DNA of 64,000 nucleotides from Methanoculleus bourgensis MS2 (GTDB taxonomy: Archaea; Halobacteriota; Methanomicrobia; Methanomicrobiales; Methanoculleaceae): contig NC_018227.2 in assembly GCF_000304355.2 (NCBI RefSeq), positions 1,674,001 to 1,738,000 of the forward strand, read 5' to 3'. Positions 39,080-48,790 of this stretch are shown here, one piece after another (positions within the stretch are counted from its first letter, which is position 1; each line of letters starts with the position of its first letter). The position numbers and the translations under genes were made by a program. The notes beneath the pieces were generated by a model, which searched no databases, was not told where the DNA came from, and saw only the letters and a program-made list of their open reading frames with translations.

Positions 39080-40093
39080 ATGCCGAAGTATAACAGGCCA
39101 CGCAGGGGATCCCTCGCATACAGCCCGAGAAAACGGGCAAAGAGCCCTGTTCCCGGGTACGGCTCATGGCCGGAGTACACGGGAGTCCCGACAGTGCAGG
39201 GATTCGCAGGGTACAAGGTGGGGATGACCCACGTCGTCATGGTGGACGACCACAAGAGCAGCCCCACCGAAGGCAAGGACGTGATGGTGCCGGTGACCGT
39301 GGTTGAGGTTCCACCCATGCGGGTGGCGGGTGTGCGCGCATACTGCGAGGATACTTACGGAAAGCACGCGCTGACCGAGGCCTGGACAACCGACCTCGAT
39401 GAGGAGTTGTCCCGCCGCATCACCATCCCGAAGAACCACGATACCGTTGCCGCCCTCGATGCCATCAGGAAGGCGATCGGCGAAGGCAGGGTCACGGAAC
39501 TCTACGCCATCACCTACACACAGCCTGATGCCCTCACCGGCGTCCCGAAGAAGGTCCCTGACCTGATGGAGATGCGGATCGCCGGCGGAAGCCTTGACGA
39601 CCAGATCGAGTACGCCGCCGGGATCCTCGGGAAGGAGATTGAGATCACCGGGAACTTCGAGGCCGGTGAGTATATCGACGTGACCGCCGTCACCACCGGT
39701 AAGGGCACAGAGGGTCCCGTCAAGCGTTGGGGCGTCCAGGTCCGGAAGCGGAAACACTCCCGCGGCGGCAAGAAGCGCCACATCGGTAACCTTGGTCCCT
39801 GGCACCCGCACCACGTCAGGTGGCAGGTCCCCCAGATCGGCCAGATGGGCTACCAGCAGCGTACCGAGTTCAACAAGCGTATCTTAAAGATCGGCACCAA
39901 TGGCGACGACATAACACCCGCGGGCGGATTCCTCCACTACGGTGTTGTGCGCGGCCCCTATGTGCTGATCAAGGGTTCAGTCCCCGGGCCGAACAAGCGG
40001 CTGGTCCGGATACGGCCCGCGATACGGCAGGGAGAACACATTCTTCGCACGCCGGCGATCAGTTTCGTCAGCACGGAGAGCAAGCAGGGGTGA
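39080..40093 (+). CDS. rpl3: 50S ribosomal protein uL3
   Basis: This is a 337-residue archaeal/eukaryotic-type L3 ('[20 protein letters not shown]', '[20 protein letters not shown]', '[20 protein letters not shown]', '[11 protein letters not shown]'-like end). L3 binds 23S rRNA near the peptidyl-transferase centre and is an early assembly protein. It is the first gene of the long ribosomal operon, which continues without a convincing internal terminator to secY. rpl4 follows after 6 nt. Confidence 0.97.
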   Translation: MPKYNRPRRGSLAYSPRKRAKSPVPGYGSWPEYTGVPTVQGFAGYKVGMTHVVMVDDHKSSPTEGKDVMVPVTVVEVPPMRVAGVRAYCEDTYGKHALTEAWTTDLDEELSRRITIPKNHDTVAALDAIRKAIGEGRVTELYAITYTQPDALTGVPKKVPDLMEMRIAGGSLDDQIEYAAGILGKEIEITGNFEAGEYIDVTAVTTGKGTEGPVKRWGVQVRKRKHSRGGKKRHIGNLGPWHPHHVRWQVPQIGQMGYQQRTEFNKRILKIGTNGDDITPAGGFLHYGVVRGPYVLIKGSVPGPNKRLVRIRPAIRQGEHILRTPAISFVSTESKQG

Positions 40094-40099
40094 GCAGCG

Positions 40100-40849
40100 A
40101 TGAAGGCACAGGTTCGAACACTGACAGGTGAGATCGCCCACGAAGTCGATCTCCCGGAAATCTTTAATGAAGAGTACAGGCCCGATCTGATTAAGCGGGC
40201 TGTCCTCGCGCTCCAGAGCACCCGGTTCCAGCCGCATGGGACCGACCCCTACGCCGGCATGCGCACCTCGGCAGAGTCCTGGGGCAGCGGCCGGGGCGTC
40301 GCCCAGGTCCCCCGCATCAAGAACAGCAGCAAGGTGGCCAGGGTTCCGCAGGCAACCGGCGGGCGTGCAGCGCACCCCCCGAAGGTCGCAAAGGTCCTCG
40401 TCAAGGAGATCAACCGGAAAGAGAAGCAGAAAGCGCTCCGGTCCGCAATCGCAGCCAGCACTTCCCCGGACCTTGTCCGGGAACGCGGACACCTCTTCGA
40501 GGGCGACCTCCCGCTGGTCCTTGAGGACCGGTTCGAGGAGATCACCCGGACGGGCGATGTCATTGCGGCGCTCTCCGCTCTCGGTATCTATGCTGACGTC
40601 GAGCGGGCGAAGGCCAGCAGGAAGGTCAGGGCAGGACGCGGCACCATGCGCGGCCGCCGTTACAAGCAGCGCAAGAGCGTCCTCATCGTCACCGGGAACG
40701 AACCGCTCCGGGCGGCCCGGAACCTCGCCGGCGTCGACGCCGTGACGGTCAACCAGCTCAACACCGAGCTGCTGGCCCCCGGTACGCACGCAGGACGCCT
40801 GACAGTCTGGACGGAGTCTGCGATCAGGAGACTGGAGGAGTTCTCATGA
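40100..40849 (+). CDS. rpl4: 50S ribosomal protein uL4
   Basis: The 249-residue protein matches archaeal L4, with the exit-tunnel loop region '[20 protein letters not shown]' and '..[12 protein letters not shown]' and the C-terminal '[20 protein letters not shown]'. L4 lines the peptide exit tunnel and in bacteria also autoregulates its operon. Its stop overlaps the rpl23 start (ATGA), consistent with translational coupling. Confidence 0.97.
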   Translation: MKAQVRTLTGEIAHEVDLPEIFNEEYRPDLIKRAVLALQSTRFQPHGTDPYAGMRTSAESWGSGRGVAQVPRIKNSSKVARVPQATGGRAAHPPKVAKVLVKEINRKEKQKALRSAIAASTSPDLVRERGHLFEGDLPLVLEDRFEEITRTGDVIAALSALGIYADVERAKASRKVRAGRGTMRGRRYKQRKSVLIVTGNEPLRAARNLAGVDAVTVNQLNTELLAPGTHAGRLTVWTESAIRRLEEFS

Positions 40850-41094
40850 TACTGAAATACCCCTTCGTTACAGAAAAAGCAACGATGATGCTCGAAGGCG
40901 AGAACAAACTCCAGTTTATCGTGCAGAGAGACGCTACCAAGCAGGATATCAGGCGTGAACTGGAGTCGGTCTTCGAGCAGGAAGTGAGCGAAGTCCGCAC
41001 AATGATGACCATGAAAGGTGAAAAAAAGGCCATCGTCAGGTTTGCGGACGAGAAAGCGGCTGAAGAGATCCTCAGCCGGCTTGGAATCATGTAA
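40846..41094 (+). CDS. rpl23: 50S ribosomal protein uL23
   Basis: The 82-residue L23 starts '[20 protein letters not shown]' and has the typical '[20 protein letters not shown]' strand. L23 lies at the tunnel exit, where it docks signal recognition particle and the SecY translocon, both relevant to secY in this operon. The start overlaps the rpl4 stop by 4 nt. Confidence 0.97.
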   Translation: MILKYPFVTEKATMMLEGENKLQFIVQRDATKQDIRRELESVFEQEVSEVRTMMTMKGEKKAIVRFADEKAAEEILSRLGIM

Positions 41095-41106
41095 GGTGAG
41101 TGACGA

Positions 41107-41826
41107 ATGGCACATCGAATTACATCACAGAACCGCGGCCGGGGTGGCCCGACCTACCGTGCCCCCTCGCACCGGTATAAGGCCGAACTGCGACATGCCG
41201 GAACGAACGTCGCCCCGGTCTCGGGGCACGTCGTCGATATTGAGCACGACCCGGCCCGTCATGCGCCGATCGCTCTCGCCAGGCTCGAGGACGGCCGGAA
41301 GGTCTACATGCTCGCCACCGAAGGACTCGGTGTTGGGGATGCGGTCACCTGGGGTCCGGGAGCCGAGGTGAAGAACGGAAACACCCTGCCTCTCCGGGAG
41401 ATCCCGGTCGGGGCATACGTCTGTAACATCGAAGCCCGCCCGAACGACGGCGGCAGGTTCGTCCGCTCAGGCGGCGTCCAGGCTCTCGTCATCGGCAAGG
41501 CAGAGGACGGCAGGGTCGGTGTCCGGATGCCGAGCGGCAAGAATAAGTGGTTCAGCGGTGCCTGTTTGGCAACCGTCGGTATCGTTGCCGGCGGCGGACG
41601 GAGCGAAAAGCCGTTCGCCAGGGCAGGAAAGAAGTATCTCCACGTCAGGTCCTCCGCCGAGAAATGGCCTCGCGTCAAGGGTGTCTGCATGAACGTCATC
41701 GACCACCCGTTCGGCGGCGGCGGCCACCAGCACTGCGGACGGCCGAAGACCGTATCCCGCGGAACATCCCCCGGCAGGAAGGTAGGGCATATTGCCGCCC
41801 GGAGAACCGGCAAGTGGAAGAAGTGA
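41107..41826 (+). CDS. rpl2: 50S ribosomal protein uL2
   Basis: The 239-residue L2 shows 'SQNRGRGGPTYRAPSHRYKA' at the N-terminus, the central 'CNIEARPNDGGRFVRSGGVQ', and the C-terminal 'GVCMNVIDHPFGGGGHQHCG', where the conserved His near the peptidyl-transferase centre is retained. GGTGAGTGACGAATGG contains the ribosome-binding site. Length and order match other archaeal operons. Confidence 0.97.
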   Translation: MAHRITSQNRGRGGPTYRAPSHRYKAELRHAGTNVAPVSGHVVDIEHDPARHAPIALARLEDGRKVYMLATEGLGVGDAVTWGPGAEVKNGNTLPLREIPVGAYVCNIEARPNDGGRFVRSGGVQALVIGKAEDGRVGVRMPSGKNKWFSGACLATVGIVAGGGRSEKPFARAGKKYLHVRSSAEKWPRVKGVCMNVIDHPFGGGGHQHCGRPKTVSRGTSPGRKVGHIAARRTGKWKK

Positions 41827-41836
41827 GGGGTGAAGC

Positions 41837-42250
41837 ATGGCAAAGAAGACACAGAAGCGAATGCCGCGGCGGCGTGAGGAGTTCACCTACCGCGGTTACT
41901 CCATTGACGACCTGCAGCAGATGGCTCTCTCCGAGCTCCTGCCGCTCATGCCGTCCCGTGCACGCAGGAAGTTCGAGCGCGGTCTCTCCCGGGAACACGA
42001 GAAACTCCTCTCAGATATCAGGTCAGGAGACCCAAACGTCCGCACCCACCTGCGTGACATGGTCGTCATGCCCGAGATGGTCGGAAAGACGATCGAGATC
42101 CACAACGGAAAGGAGTTCCAGAGGGTGGAGATCCATCCTGAGGCGGTCTTCCATTACCTTGGAGAGTTTGCACTGACCCGCAGGAGGGTCTCCCACGGCA
42201 GCGCCGGTATCGGTGCGACCCGGTCGAGTAAGTACGTACCGCTGAAGTGA
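41837..42250 (+). CDS. rps19: 30S ribosomal protein uS19
   Basis: The 137-residue archaeal S19 has the extended N-terminal helix ('RRREEFTYRGYSIDDLQQMA') and the core 'DMVVMPEMVGKTIEIHNGKE', 'HYLGEFALTRRRVSHGSAGI'. S19 sits in the head of the small subunit near the A-site finger. It begins 10 nt after rpl2. Confidence 0.97.
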   Translation: MAKKTQKRMPRRREEFTYRGYSIDDLQQMALSELLPLMPSRARRKFERGLSREHEKLLSDIRSGDPNVRTHLRDMVVMPEMVGKTIEIHNGKEFQRVEIHPEAVFHYLGEFALTRRRVSHGSAGIGATRSSKYVPLK

Positions 42251-42256
42251 TGGCTC

Positions 42257-42718
42257 ATGGCAAGAACAGGTTATTCAGCAATGATTGAGGGCGAGAATGC
42301 CGCTCGCGCAAAAGCGAACGAGATTCCCGTCTCCCCCAAACACTCGATCGAGATTGCCCGGTTCATCAGGAACATGACCACCGCTGAGGCAAAGGCGTAC
42401 CTCGCCGATGTGGTTGAGCTGAAGAAGGCCATACCCTTCAAGCGGTTCAACCGCAACGTCGCCCACAAGCGGGGCCTTGAAGGGTGGGCGGCAGGCCGGT
42501 ATCCGGTCAAGGCCGCGAAGGCCTACATCAGGCTGCTCGACTCTGTCGAGAAGAACGCCGAGTATATCGGCCTTGATACAGAAAACCTCCGGATCGATCA
42601 TGTCTCCGCCAACAGGGGCCGTGGTCTCCGGGCGTTCTTCCCGCGTGCGATGGGCCGCGCCACCCCGAAACGCAGGGAGACCGTGAACATCGAGATCATC
42701 GTGACCGAGGTGGCGTAA
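42257..42718 (+). CDS. rpl22: 50S ribosomal protein uL22
   Basis: The 153-residue L22 starts '[20 protein letters not shown]' and contains '[20 protein letters not shown]', '[20 protein letters not shown]' and the beta-hairpin region that reaches into the exit tunnel ('[20 protein letters not shown]'). Its stop overlaps the rps3 start by one base. Confidence 0.97.
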   Translation: MARTGYSAMIEGENAARAKANEIPVSPKHSIEIARFIRNMTTAEAKAYLADVVELKKAIPFKRFNRNVAHKRGLEGWAAGRYPVKAAKAYIRLLDSVEKNAEYIGLDTENLRIDHVSANRGRGLRAFFPRAMGRATPKRRETVNIEIIVTEVA

Positions 42719-43422
42719 TGGCAATCGAGAAGAAATTCATCAGTGAAGGCGTGCGCAACGTCCGTGTCGAGAAGTTCCTCACGAAAGAACTTAAGCGGGC
42801 CGGATACGGTGGCATGGATATCACCAGGACGCCGCTTGGCACCCAGATAACCATCTTTGCGGAGAAACCCGGCATTGTGATCGGGAAAGGCGGTAAACAG
42901 GTCCGCCAGCTGACACAGGACCTTGCCACTCACTTTGGGATCGAGTCCCCGCAGGTGGAGGTTCAGCAGGTCCAGAACCCGAACTTCAGCGCCCAGATCA
43001 TGGCCGAACGGCTGGCGAACGCGCTTGAGCGCGGTTGGTACTTCAGGAAAGCCGGGCAGAGCACGATCCGCCGGGTGATGGAGTCGGGTGCGCTCGGTTG
43101 CGAGGTCATCGTCGCCGGGAAACTGACTGGCGCGAGGTCGCGGACCCAGAAGTTCACCGAGGGCTACGTGAAGCACTCGGGTGAACCGAGCGAAACGATC
43201 GTCGAGAAGGGTTACGCGCTTGCGGTCAAGAAACTGGGAACCATCGGTGTCCAGGTCAAGATCGTCCCGCCGGGCGCGAAGTTGCCTGATACCTTTGAGG
43301 TCCTTGAGCCCGAGCCGAAGAAGGCTCCGGTGCCGGTTCCCGAACCCGAAGAGGTCGGTGAAGACGAACTCGAGGAAGAGTTTGAGGAGTTCTCAGGTGA
43401 GGAGTACCCGGAGGAGAGATAA
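42718..43422 (+). CDS. rps3: 30S ribosomal protein uS3
   Basis: This 234-residue S3 has the KH domain 'AEKPGIVIGKGGKQVRQLTQ' with the GKGG loop, and 'RVMESGALGCEVIVAGKLTG' with 'ARSRTQKFTEGYVKHSGEPS' in the C-terminal domain. A long acidic, Pro-rich tail ('EPEPKKAPVPVPEPEEVGED') follows, ending in Glu-rich sequence, as in several euryarchaea. S3 lines the mRNA entry channel. rpl29 starts directly after its stop. Confidence 0.97.
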   Translation: MAIEKKFISEGVRNVRVEKFLTKELKRAGYGGMDITRTPLGTQITIFAEKPGIVIGKGGKQVRQLTQDLATHFGIESPQVEVQQVQNPNFSAQIMAERLANALERGWYFRKAGQSTIRRVMESGALGCEVIVAGKLTGARSRTQKFTEGYVKHSGEPSETIVEKGYALAVKKLGTIGVQVKIVPPGAKLPDTFEVLEPEPKKAPVPVPEPEEVGEDELEEEFEEFSGEEYPEER

Positions 43423-43626
43423 ATGGCTATCTTTCGCGCACATGAGGTGAAACAGCTCTCCGACGTTGAGCTCCTCGAACAGGAGCAGAAACTCAGTCTT
43501 GAACTGATCCAGGAGCGAGGGAAAGTCAGCGCCGGCGGTGCCACGGAAAACCCCGGGAGGATCCGCGAGATCCGCAGGACCATCGCGCGCATCCGGACCG
43601 AGCAGAACGCACGGAGGAACGCATGA
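43423..43626 (+). CDS. rpl29: 50S ribosomal protein uL29
   Basis: The 67-residue, mostly helical L29 ('RAHEVKQLSDVELLEQEQKL', 'NPGRIREIRRTIARIRTEQN') is located near the tunnel exit next to L23. Its stop overlaps the start of the RNase P protein gene by 4 nt (ATGA). Confidence 0.96.
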   Translation: MAIFRAHEVKQLSDVELLEQEQKLSLELIQERGKVSAGGATENPGRIREIRRTIARIRTEQNARRNA

Positions 43627-43895
43627 TCTCTCCCCGGAACGTCCTGCGGCACGAGTTGATCGGCCTGGACGTTCTGGTGGCTCGCGCAAGCAATCCCGGG
43701 CATGTCGGGGTATCTGGCCGCATCATCGATGAGACCAGAAATACCCTGGTCATCCGGACGGAGCGGGGAGAGAAGCGAATACCAAAGCGGTTCAGTGTAT
43801 TCCGCTTCCGGCTCCCGGACGGCACGACTGTCGATGTGGACGGTTCAAGCCTGGAGATGCAGCCGGAACGACGGATCACGATGCGCATCAGATAA
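43623..43895 (+). CDS. rnp1: ribonuclease P protein component 1 (Rpp29/Pop4)
   Basis: The 90-residue protein matches archaeal Rpp29: '[20 protein letters not shown]', '[20 protein letters not shown]', '[20 protein letters not shown]'. It binds the RNase P RNA with Rpp21 and helps mature tRNA 5' ends. Its position between rpl29 and rps17 is conserved across archaea, which supports the call beyond the sequence match. Confidence 0.95.
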   Translation: MISPRNVLRHELIGLDVLVARASNPGHVGVSGRIIDETRNTLVIRTERGEKRIPKRFSVFRFRLPDGTTVDVDGSSLEMQPERRITMRIR

Positions 43896-43908
43896 GAGAG
43901 GATACATA

Positions 43909-44235
43909 ATGGCACGAAATATTGGGTTAAATGTCCCCATTCCTGAGACGGAATGCGAGGACGTAAATTGTCCGTTTCACGGCACTTTGCCGGTACGCGG
44001 CCAGGTGATTACCGGCAAAGTCGTGAGCGACCGTATGAACGGTACTGTCGTCGTGGAGCGTGAGTTCATCCACTACGTCAAGAAGTACAAGCGATACGAG
44101 AAACGCCGGTCCCGGTACCATGCCCACAGCACGCCCTGCATCAACGCGAGGATCGGCGATGTGGTCAGGATTGCCGAGTGCAGGCCGCTTGCGAAGACGA
44201 AGAACTTCGTGGTTGTCGAGGTGGTGAAGGAATGA
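43909..44235 (+). CDS. rps17: 30S ribosomal protein uS17
   Basis: The 108-residue S17 starts at the ATG of 43909 ('[20 protein letters not shown]'), behind AGAGAGGA. Diagnostic segments are '[20 protein letters not shown]', '[20 protein letters not shown]' and '[20 protein letters not shown]'. The frame is open further upstream, but that part overlaps rnp1 in another frame and is not coding. The stop overlaps the rpl14 start by 4 nt. Confidence 0.96.
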   Translation: MARNIGLNVPIPETECEDVNCPFHGTLPVRGQVITGKVVSDRMNGTVVVEREFIHYVKKYKRYEKRRSRYHAHSTPCINARIGDVVRIAECRPLAKTKNFVVVEVVKE

Positions 44236-44630
44236 AGGCGATGCAATCTACCATTCCGCGTGCGCTCGCCACTGGTTCCCGCATGGTCTGTGCCGACAAC
44301 ACCGGCGCACGGCTCGTGGAGATTGTCTCTGTCGACGGCTACCATGGTGTCAGGCGCCGGCAGCCCAAGATGGGTCTTGGCGATATGGCGACCGTGAGCG
44401 TCAAGAAGGGCACCCCCGACATGCGGAGGAAACTTGAGAAAGCGGTGGTCATCCGGCAGAAGAAGGAGATCCGTCGCCCGAACGGTATCCGGCTCTCGTT
44501 CGAGGATAACGCCATGGTGCTCGTTAACGAGCGCGGCGAGCCGAAAGGAACCGAGATCAAGGGTCCGGTCCCCCGCGAGGTCGCGGAACGGTTCCCGAAG
44601 ATCACCTCCATGGCGACAATAATCGTGTAG
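44232..44630 (+). CDS. rpl14: 50S ribosomal protein uL14
   Basis: The 132-residue L14 begins at the overlapping ATGA (44232) with '[20 protein letters not shown]' and carries '[20 protein letters not shown]', '[20 protein letters not shown]' and '[20 protein letters not shown]'. L14 sits at the subunit interface. The longer upstream frame is inside rps17 and was rejected. Confidence 0.97.
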   Translation: MKAMQSTIPRALATGSRMVCADNTGARLVEIVSVDGYHGVRRRQPKMGLGDMATVSVKKGTPDMRRKLEKAVVIRQKKEIRRPNGIRLSFEDNAMVLVNERGEPKGTEIKGPVPREVAERFPKITSMATIIV

Positions 44631-44645
44631 GGTGTGGTGAAGGAA

Positions 44646-45011
44646 ATGGTACGCATAGTAAGCAAACAACCGAGAAAACAGCGCAAGGCGCGCTTCAACG
44701 CACCGAACCACACCCGGGGCCGGTTCCTCTCCGCGTCGCTCTCGCCCGAGCTCCGCGGGAAGTACAACTCCCGGAGAACTCGTGTGGTGAAGGGCGACAC
44801 CGTAAAAGTGCTCCGTGGCGATTATGCCGGTGAAGAAGGCGTTGTCGACTCTGTAGACATGAAGACGTGCCGGTTGATTGTGCACGGCGTGATGGTGACT
44901 AAGGCGGACGGGACCGAGGTCCCCCGGCCGATCGACCCCTCGAACGTGCAGGTCACGAAGCTCAACCTGAAAGACAAACTCCGTGAGGAGAGACTCGGAG
45001 GCGGAGAATAA
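44646..45011 (+). CDS. rpl24: 50S ribosomal protein uL24
   Basis: The 121-residue archaeal L24 starts 'MVRIVSKQPRKQRKARFNAP' and includes a KOW motif ('KGDTVKVLRGDYAGEEGVVD') that contacts 23S rRNA at the start of assembly. I chose the ATG at 44646, with GGTGAAGG just upstream, over the GTG at 44634. Its stop overlaps the rps4e start by one base. Confidence 0.96.
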   Translation: MVRIVSKQPRKQRKARFNAPNHTRGRFLSASLSPELRGKYNSRRTRVVKGDTVKVLRGDYAGEEGVVDSVDMKTCRLIVHGVMVTKADGTEVPRPIDPSNVQVTKLNLKDKLREERLGGGE

Positions 45012-45745
45012 TGTCCAACCATCTCAAGCGGCTGGTAGCGCCGGAATCCTGGCGTATCCCGAAGAAAGTACAGAAATTCGTCATGAAGACCGCCCCGGGC
45101 CCCCACAACGCCGGCGGCCTGCCGGTCGGTGTCTGGCTCCGCGAGCATATCGGCATCGCACAGAATGCAAGTGAGGTTCGAAAGATCCTGCACCAGCGGG
45201 ATGTTCTCGTCAACGGACGGCCCTGCAGGAACCCGCAGATCGGGCTTGGCGTCTTTGACATCGTCTCGATCCCGAAACTCGGGAAACACTACCGTATCCA
45301 GCTGGACAAGCTGGGCAACCTGATCTCTGTTGAGATCCCGGAAGAGTCTGCCAAGACCCGGCTCTGTAAGATCCGGAACAAGACCGTCATCAAGGGCGGC
45401 AGGGTGCAGCTGAACCTTGCATTCGGTGCAAACATCCTTGCCGACAACACCTACAAGGCTAAAGACTCAGTCGTTGTGACCCTTGGCGACCCGAAGAGCG
45501 GTGAAGACCGGTTCCGGATCATCGACCACTTCCCCTTCGCGGAAGGCAATGTGGCCATGATCGTCGGCGGAAAGCACTCCGGCAAGGTCGGCAGGATCGT
45601 CGAGATCACCAGGACCGCGAGTTCCGTCCCGAACCGTGTTGTCCTCGTGGACGACTCGGCAGATGAGCGGTTCGAGACCATCGAGGAGTATATCTTCATG
45701 GTCGGCCGTTCCGGGATTGCACCTGAACTGGAGGCCTCCGTATGA
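45011..45745 (+). CDS. rps4e: 30S ribosomal protein eS4
   Basis: The 244-residue S4e has an S4-like RNA-binding region ('[20 protein letters not shown]'), a central domain ('[20 protein letters not shown]') and a KOW-like C-terminal part ('[20 protein letters not shown]'). This protein is found only in archaea and eukaryotes, where it binds the small-subunit body. The stop overlaps the rpl5 start by 4 nt. Confidence 0.97.
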   Translation: MSNHLKRLVAPESWRIPKKVQKFVMKTAPGPHNAGGLPVGVWLREHIGIAQNASEVRKILHQRDVLVNGRPCRNPQIGLGVFDIVSIPKLGKHYRIQLDKLGNLISVEIPEESAKTRLCKIRNKTVIKGGRVQLNLAFGANILADNTYKAKDSVVVTLGDPKSGEDRFRIIDHFPFAEGNVAMIVGGKHSGKVGRIVEITRTASSVPNRVVLVDDSADERFETIEEYIFMVGRSGIAPELEASV

Positions 45746-46245
45746 GCGCAATGAGGGAGATCTACATCGACAAGGTCATTGTGCACATGGGCGTCGGTGA
45801 GAGCGGTGAGCGGCTGGTCAAGGCCGAGGATCTCGTCACAAAGATCACCGGCCAGAAGCCCGTACGCACCATCGCGAAGCGGACCCAGCCGGCGTTCGGG
45901 ATCAGAAAAGGCGCACCCATTGGGTGCAAGGTCACCCTGCGCCGGGCGAACGCCGAGAAGTTCATCGAGACTGCGCTTACCATCATTGAGCGGCATCTTG
46001 CAATCTCTCAGTTCGACCAGACCGGCAACGTCTCATTCGGCATCGAGGAGCATACCGATTTCCCGGGCATGGCCTACGACCCTGCGATCGGCATCTACGG
46101 TATGGACGTCAACGTTGTGCTCGAGCGCAAGGGTGTGCGGGTCGCACGCCGGGGCATCGCGCGCAGAAAACTGCCGGCTGACCAGAAAGTGAAGAAAGAA
46201 GAAGCCATCGCGTTCATGCGTGAGCGCTACCAGGTGGAGGTGTAA
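45742..46245 (+). CDS. rpl5: 50S ribosomal protein uL5
   Basis: The 167-residue L5 reads '[20 protein letters not shown]', '[20 protein letters not shown]', '[20 protein letters not shown]', '[20 protein letters not shown]'. L5 binds 5S rRNA in the central protuberance with L18, encoded further down the operon. rps14 follows after 3 nt. Confidence 0.97.
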   Translation: MSAMREIYIDKVIVHMGVGESGERLVKAEDLVTKITGQKPVRTIAKRTQPAFGIRKGAPIGCKVTLRRANAEKFIETALTIIERHLAISQFDQTGNVSFGIEEHTDFPGMAYDPAIGIYGMDVNVVLERKGVRVARRGIARRKLPADQKVKKEEAIAFMRERYQVEV

Positions 46246-46248
46246 GGA

Positions 46249-46428
46249 ATGGCAGGAGAACCAGGAGCGCCTTCTTCGGCTGAGAGCGCGAAGAAGTTCG
46301 GCCGGGGCGCGAATGAGTGCCGCATATGCGGTCGGAAACAGGGCCTCGTACGCAAATACGGCATCTACTTCTGCCGCCAGTGCTTCCGCGAGTGGGCGGG
46401 CAAGATGGGCTTTAAGAAGATGAACTGA
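46249..46428 (+). CDS. rps14: 30S ribosomal protein uS14 (zinc type)
   Basis: A 59-residue protein begins with an ATG after TAAGGA. It contains two CxxC pairs, '[10 protein letters not shown]' and '[11 protein letters not shown]', which hold a zinc ion in S14 of archaea. It ends 'KMGFKKMN'. The position between rpl5 and rps8 is the conserved one. The N-terminal extension ('[20 protein letters not shown]') is slightly longer than in many archaea. Confidence 0.93.
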   Translation: MAGEPGAPSSAESAKKFGRGANECRICGRKQGLVRKYGIYFCRQCFREWAGKMGFKKMN

Positions 46429-46439
46429 GGGTGAGAGAT

Positions 46440-46832
46440 ATGGCACGACAGAATCCAATCGCTGACGCGATGAGCACGATCAAGAATGCCGGCGACGCTG
46501 GACGGAGCGAAGTTATTGTTGAGCCCGCCAGCAAGGTGTTAGGTGCGATGCTCCGTGTTATGCAGGAAAACAGCTTTATCGGCGGCTTCGAGTTCATCGA
46601 CGACGGCCGGGGCGGCCAGTTCCGGGTCCAGCTCTCCGGGACGATCAATAAGTGTGGCGCCATCACCCCCCGGTTTGCGGTGGCGATGGCTGATATGGAA
46701 TACTGGGAGTCGCAGTACCTCCCCGCAAAGAACTTTGGTATCCTGATTGTCTCTACCTCGAAGGGGGTCATCTCCCACGAGCAGGCCCGGGATGAGGGTA
46801 TCGGCGGGCAGCTGCTGGGATACGTCTACTAA
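46440..46832 (+). CDS. rps8: 30S ribosomal protein uS8
   Basis: The 130-residue S8 starts '[20 protein letters not shown]' and ends '[19 protein letters not shown]', typical of the archaeal form; '[20 protein letters not shown]' lies in the middle. GGGTGAG precedes the ATG. A GTG nine bases earlier is in frame but badly spaced. S8 binds helix 21 of 16S rRNA. Confidence 0.96.
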   Translation: MARQNPIADAMSTIKNAGDAGRSEVIVEPASKVLGAMLRVMQENSFIGGFEFIDDGRGGQFRVQLSGTINKCGAITPRFAVAMADMEYWESQYLPAKNFGILIVSTSKGVISHEQARDEGIGGQLLGYVY

Positions 46833-46845
46833 GGAGGGAGAGGCT

Positions 46846-47370
46846 ATGGGTATAACACGACGAGTCGAGATCCCTCCGGGTGTGGACGTCACGCTCGAAG
46901 AGAGCGTGCTCACGGTATCGGGGCCGAAGGGCACGCTGACGCGGAGCATGCGCTTCCCGCAGATCGATGTCACGCTTGAGGACGGCGAGCTTGTCGTCTC
47001 CACGACATCAGACAAGAAGCGGTTCCTCGCCATGAGCGGCACGCTTGAAGCGCTTGCGAAGAGCATGATCCAGGGCGTCGCCGAAGGCTACGAGTACCGC
47101 ATGAAGGTGGTCTACAGCCACTTCCCGATCCAGCTGAAACTGCAGGGCAACCGTCTCGAGATCAACAACTTCCTGGGTGAGAAACAGCCCCGGATAGCAA
47201 AGATCCTCGAGGGTGTCACCGTCAAGCTCGGGAACGATGAGGTGGTTCTCACCGGTATCGATAGGGAGAAGGTGGGCAATACGGCCGCAAACATCGAGCA
47301 CGCGACCAGGATCACGAAGCGTGATCCCCGGGTGTTCCAGGACGGCATCTATATCACCGAGAGGGCGTGA
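46846..47370 (+). CDS. rpl6: 50S ribosomal protein uL6
   Basis: The 174-residue L6 starts at 46846 behind AAGGAGGGAG. It has two homologous halves ('EIPPGVDVTLEESVLTVSGP', 'LEINNFLGEKQPRIAKILEG') and the C-terminal 'NIEHATRITKRDPRVFQDGI'. The longer frame upstream overlaps rps8 out of frame and was discarded. L6 is placed near the sarcin-ricin loop. Confidence 0.97.
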   Translation: MGITRRVEIPPGVDVTLEESVLTVSGPKGTLTRSMRFPQIDVTLEDGELVVSTTSDKKRFLAMSGTLEALAKSMIQGVAEGYEYRMKVVYSHFPIQLKLQGNRLEINNFLGEKQPRIAKILEGVTVKLGNDEVVLTGIDREKVGNTAANIEHATRITKRDPRVFQDGIYITERA

Positions 47371-47816
47371 AGAGAATGGATGAGAGAAGAAGATTGATCC
47401 GCGTCCGCACCCGGCACAATAAGCCTGCCTTCAAGAGACGCGGGCTCCACCGCAAGGTGAAACTGGCTGATGTCTGGAGGCGTCCGCGCGGCCTGCAGAG
47501 CAAACAGAGGCGGCAATTCCGCGCAAAGGGCGCGCTTCCCCGGCCGGGGTACGGGAGCCCTGCTGCGGTCCGCGGCATGCACCCGAGCGGCTATGAGGAG
47601 GTGCGGGTCTTCTCACCGGCAGACCTTGCCGGGCTGAACCCTGACTTCCAGGCTGTCCGGATCGGCGGATCGGTGGGCAACAGGAAACGCGGAGATATCC
47701 AGACGCGGGCTATGGAACTGGGGCTCAAAGTACTGAACGCAAAAGACCTTACCCGCGCGGCCCCAGAGCCTGCCGAGGTCGAAGAGGAAGAAGAAGAGGT
47801 GAATGAAGATGAGTGA
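47367..47816 (+). CDS. rpl32e: 50S ribosomal protein eL32
   Basis: The 149-residue protein matches L32e of archaea and eukaryotes ('RVRTRHNKPAFKRRGLHRKV', 'WRRPRGLQSKQRRQFRAKGA', 'VRGMHPSGYEEVRVFSPADL'), with an acidic C-terminal tail. It starts at GTG in a 4-nt overlap with the rpl6 stop. An ATG at 47376 is an equally possible start and would remove three residues. Confidence 0.94.
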   Translation: MKRMDERRRLIRVRTRHNKPAFKRRGLHRKVKLADVWRRPRGLQSKQRRQFRAKGALPRPGYGSPAAVRGMHPSGYEEVRVFSPADLAGLNPDFQAVRIGGSVGNRKRGDIQTRAMELGLKVLNAKDLTRAAPEPAEVEEEEEEVNEDE

Positions 47817-48261
47817 TCTCGCCAACCAGAAACGAATGGCAGCCGCTGTTCTCAAATGCGGGATCAACCGTGTCTGGTTTGATCCCGAGCGGCAGGCCGA
47901 TATCGAGGCAGCTATCTCCCGGGACGACCTGCGCGAACTCATCGAGGACGGTGCGATCAAAGCACGCGTCGTGAAAGGGAACAGTCGCGGCAGGGCACGC
48001 GAGCGGATGGCAAAACGCGCCTACGGTCACCAGAGGGGGCCGGGCCGAAGAAAGGGTGCCGCGGGAGCTCGTGCTTCGAGCAAACGCATGTGGATCGGCA
48101 AGATCCGGGCACAGCGCCGGGCCCTGCGCGAGATGCGTGACGACGGCACAATCGACCGGAGTCTCTACCGCCTGATGTACCGGCGGGCCTCCGGCGGCCA
48201 GTTCCGGAGCGTGGCGCACCTTACAGCGCATGTTGAGACGATGGCAGGGAGGATGAAATAA
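47809..48261 (+). CDS. rpl19e: 50S ribosomal protein eL19
   Basis: The 150-residue L19e shows 'MSDLANQKRMAAAVLKCGIN', 'AKRAYGHQRGPGRRKGAAGA' and 'WIGKIRAQRRALREMRDDGT', the arginine-rich body and long helix of this archaeal/eukaryotic protein. The ATG at 47809 is favoured because GAGGTG lies six bases upstream; an in-frame ATG two codons earlier is the alternative. It overlaps the rpl32e end by 8 nt. Confidence 0.95.
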   Translation: MSDLANQKRMAAAVLKCGINRVWFDPERQADIEAAISRDDLRELIEDGAIKARVVKGNSRGRARERMAKRAYGHQRGPGRRKGAAGARASSKRMWIGKIRAQRRALREMRDDGTIDRSLYRLMYRRASGGQFRSVAHLTAHVETMAGRMK

Positions 48262-48788
48262 TGGCAACCGGCCCAAGATACTTCGTGCCCTTCCGGAGAA
48301 GGCACGAGGGTAAGACTGACTACTACAAGCGGATGTCGCTCCTGTCATCGGGGATGCCCCGGATGGTTGTCCGGAAGACAAACCGGCAGATCATCGCGCA
48401 ACTGGTCGTTCCCGGGGATGAGGGAGACCGCACCCTGGTGGCCGCGTACTCGACTGAACTTGCAGGGTACGGCTACGAGGGGTCGACCGCGAGCACCCCG
48501 GCCGCTTACCTGACCGGGATGCTGTTTGCGGTCAAAGCGCTGAACGCAGGGTATGATGAAGGTATCCTGGATATCGGGCTTGCCCGGGCAAAACCTGGGG
48601 CCCGTGTCTTTGCTGCCCTGAAGGGGGCGGTGGACGGGGGTCTCGAGATACCCTACGGCGAGTCGATTCTCCCTGATGAGGAGCGGCTCAAAGGTGCCCA
48701 TATCGCCGGGTATACCCCTGAACGGGCAGGGAACCTGGTGGCGAATGTAGAGGCTGTGGCTCTGGCCATCAAGAAGGAGCTGGTGTGA
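48261..48788 (+). CDS. rpl18: 50S ribosomal protein uL18
   Basis: The 175-residue L18 begins '[20 protein letters not shown]' and has '[20 protein letters not shown]' and '[20 protein letters not shown]'. It binds 5S rRNA together with L5. The start overlaps the rpl19e stop by one base. Confidence 0.97.
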   Translation: MATGPRYFVPFRRRHEGKTDYYKRMSLLSSGMPRMVVRKTNRQIIAQLVVPGDEGDRTLVAAYSTELAGYGYEGSTASTPAAYLTGMLFAVKALNAGYDEGILDIGLARAKPGARVFAALKGAVDGGLEIPYGESILPDEERLKGAHIAGYTPERAGNLVANVEAVALAIKKELV

Positions 48789-48790
48789 CA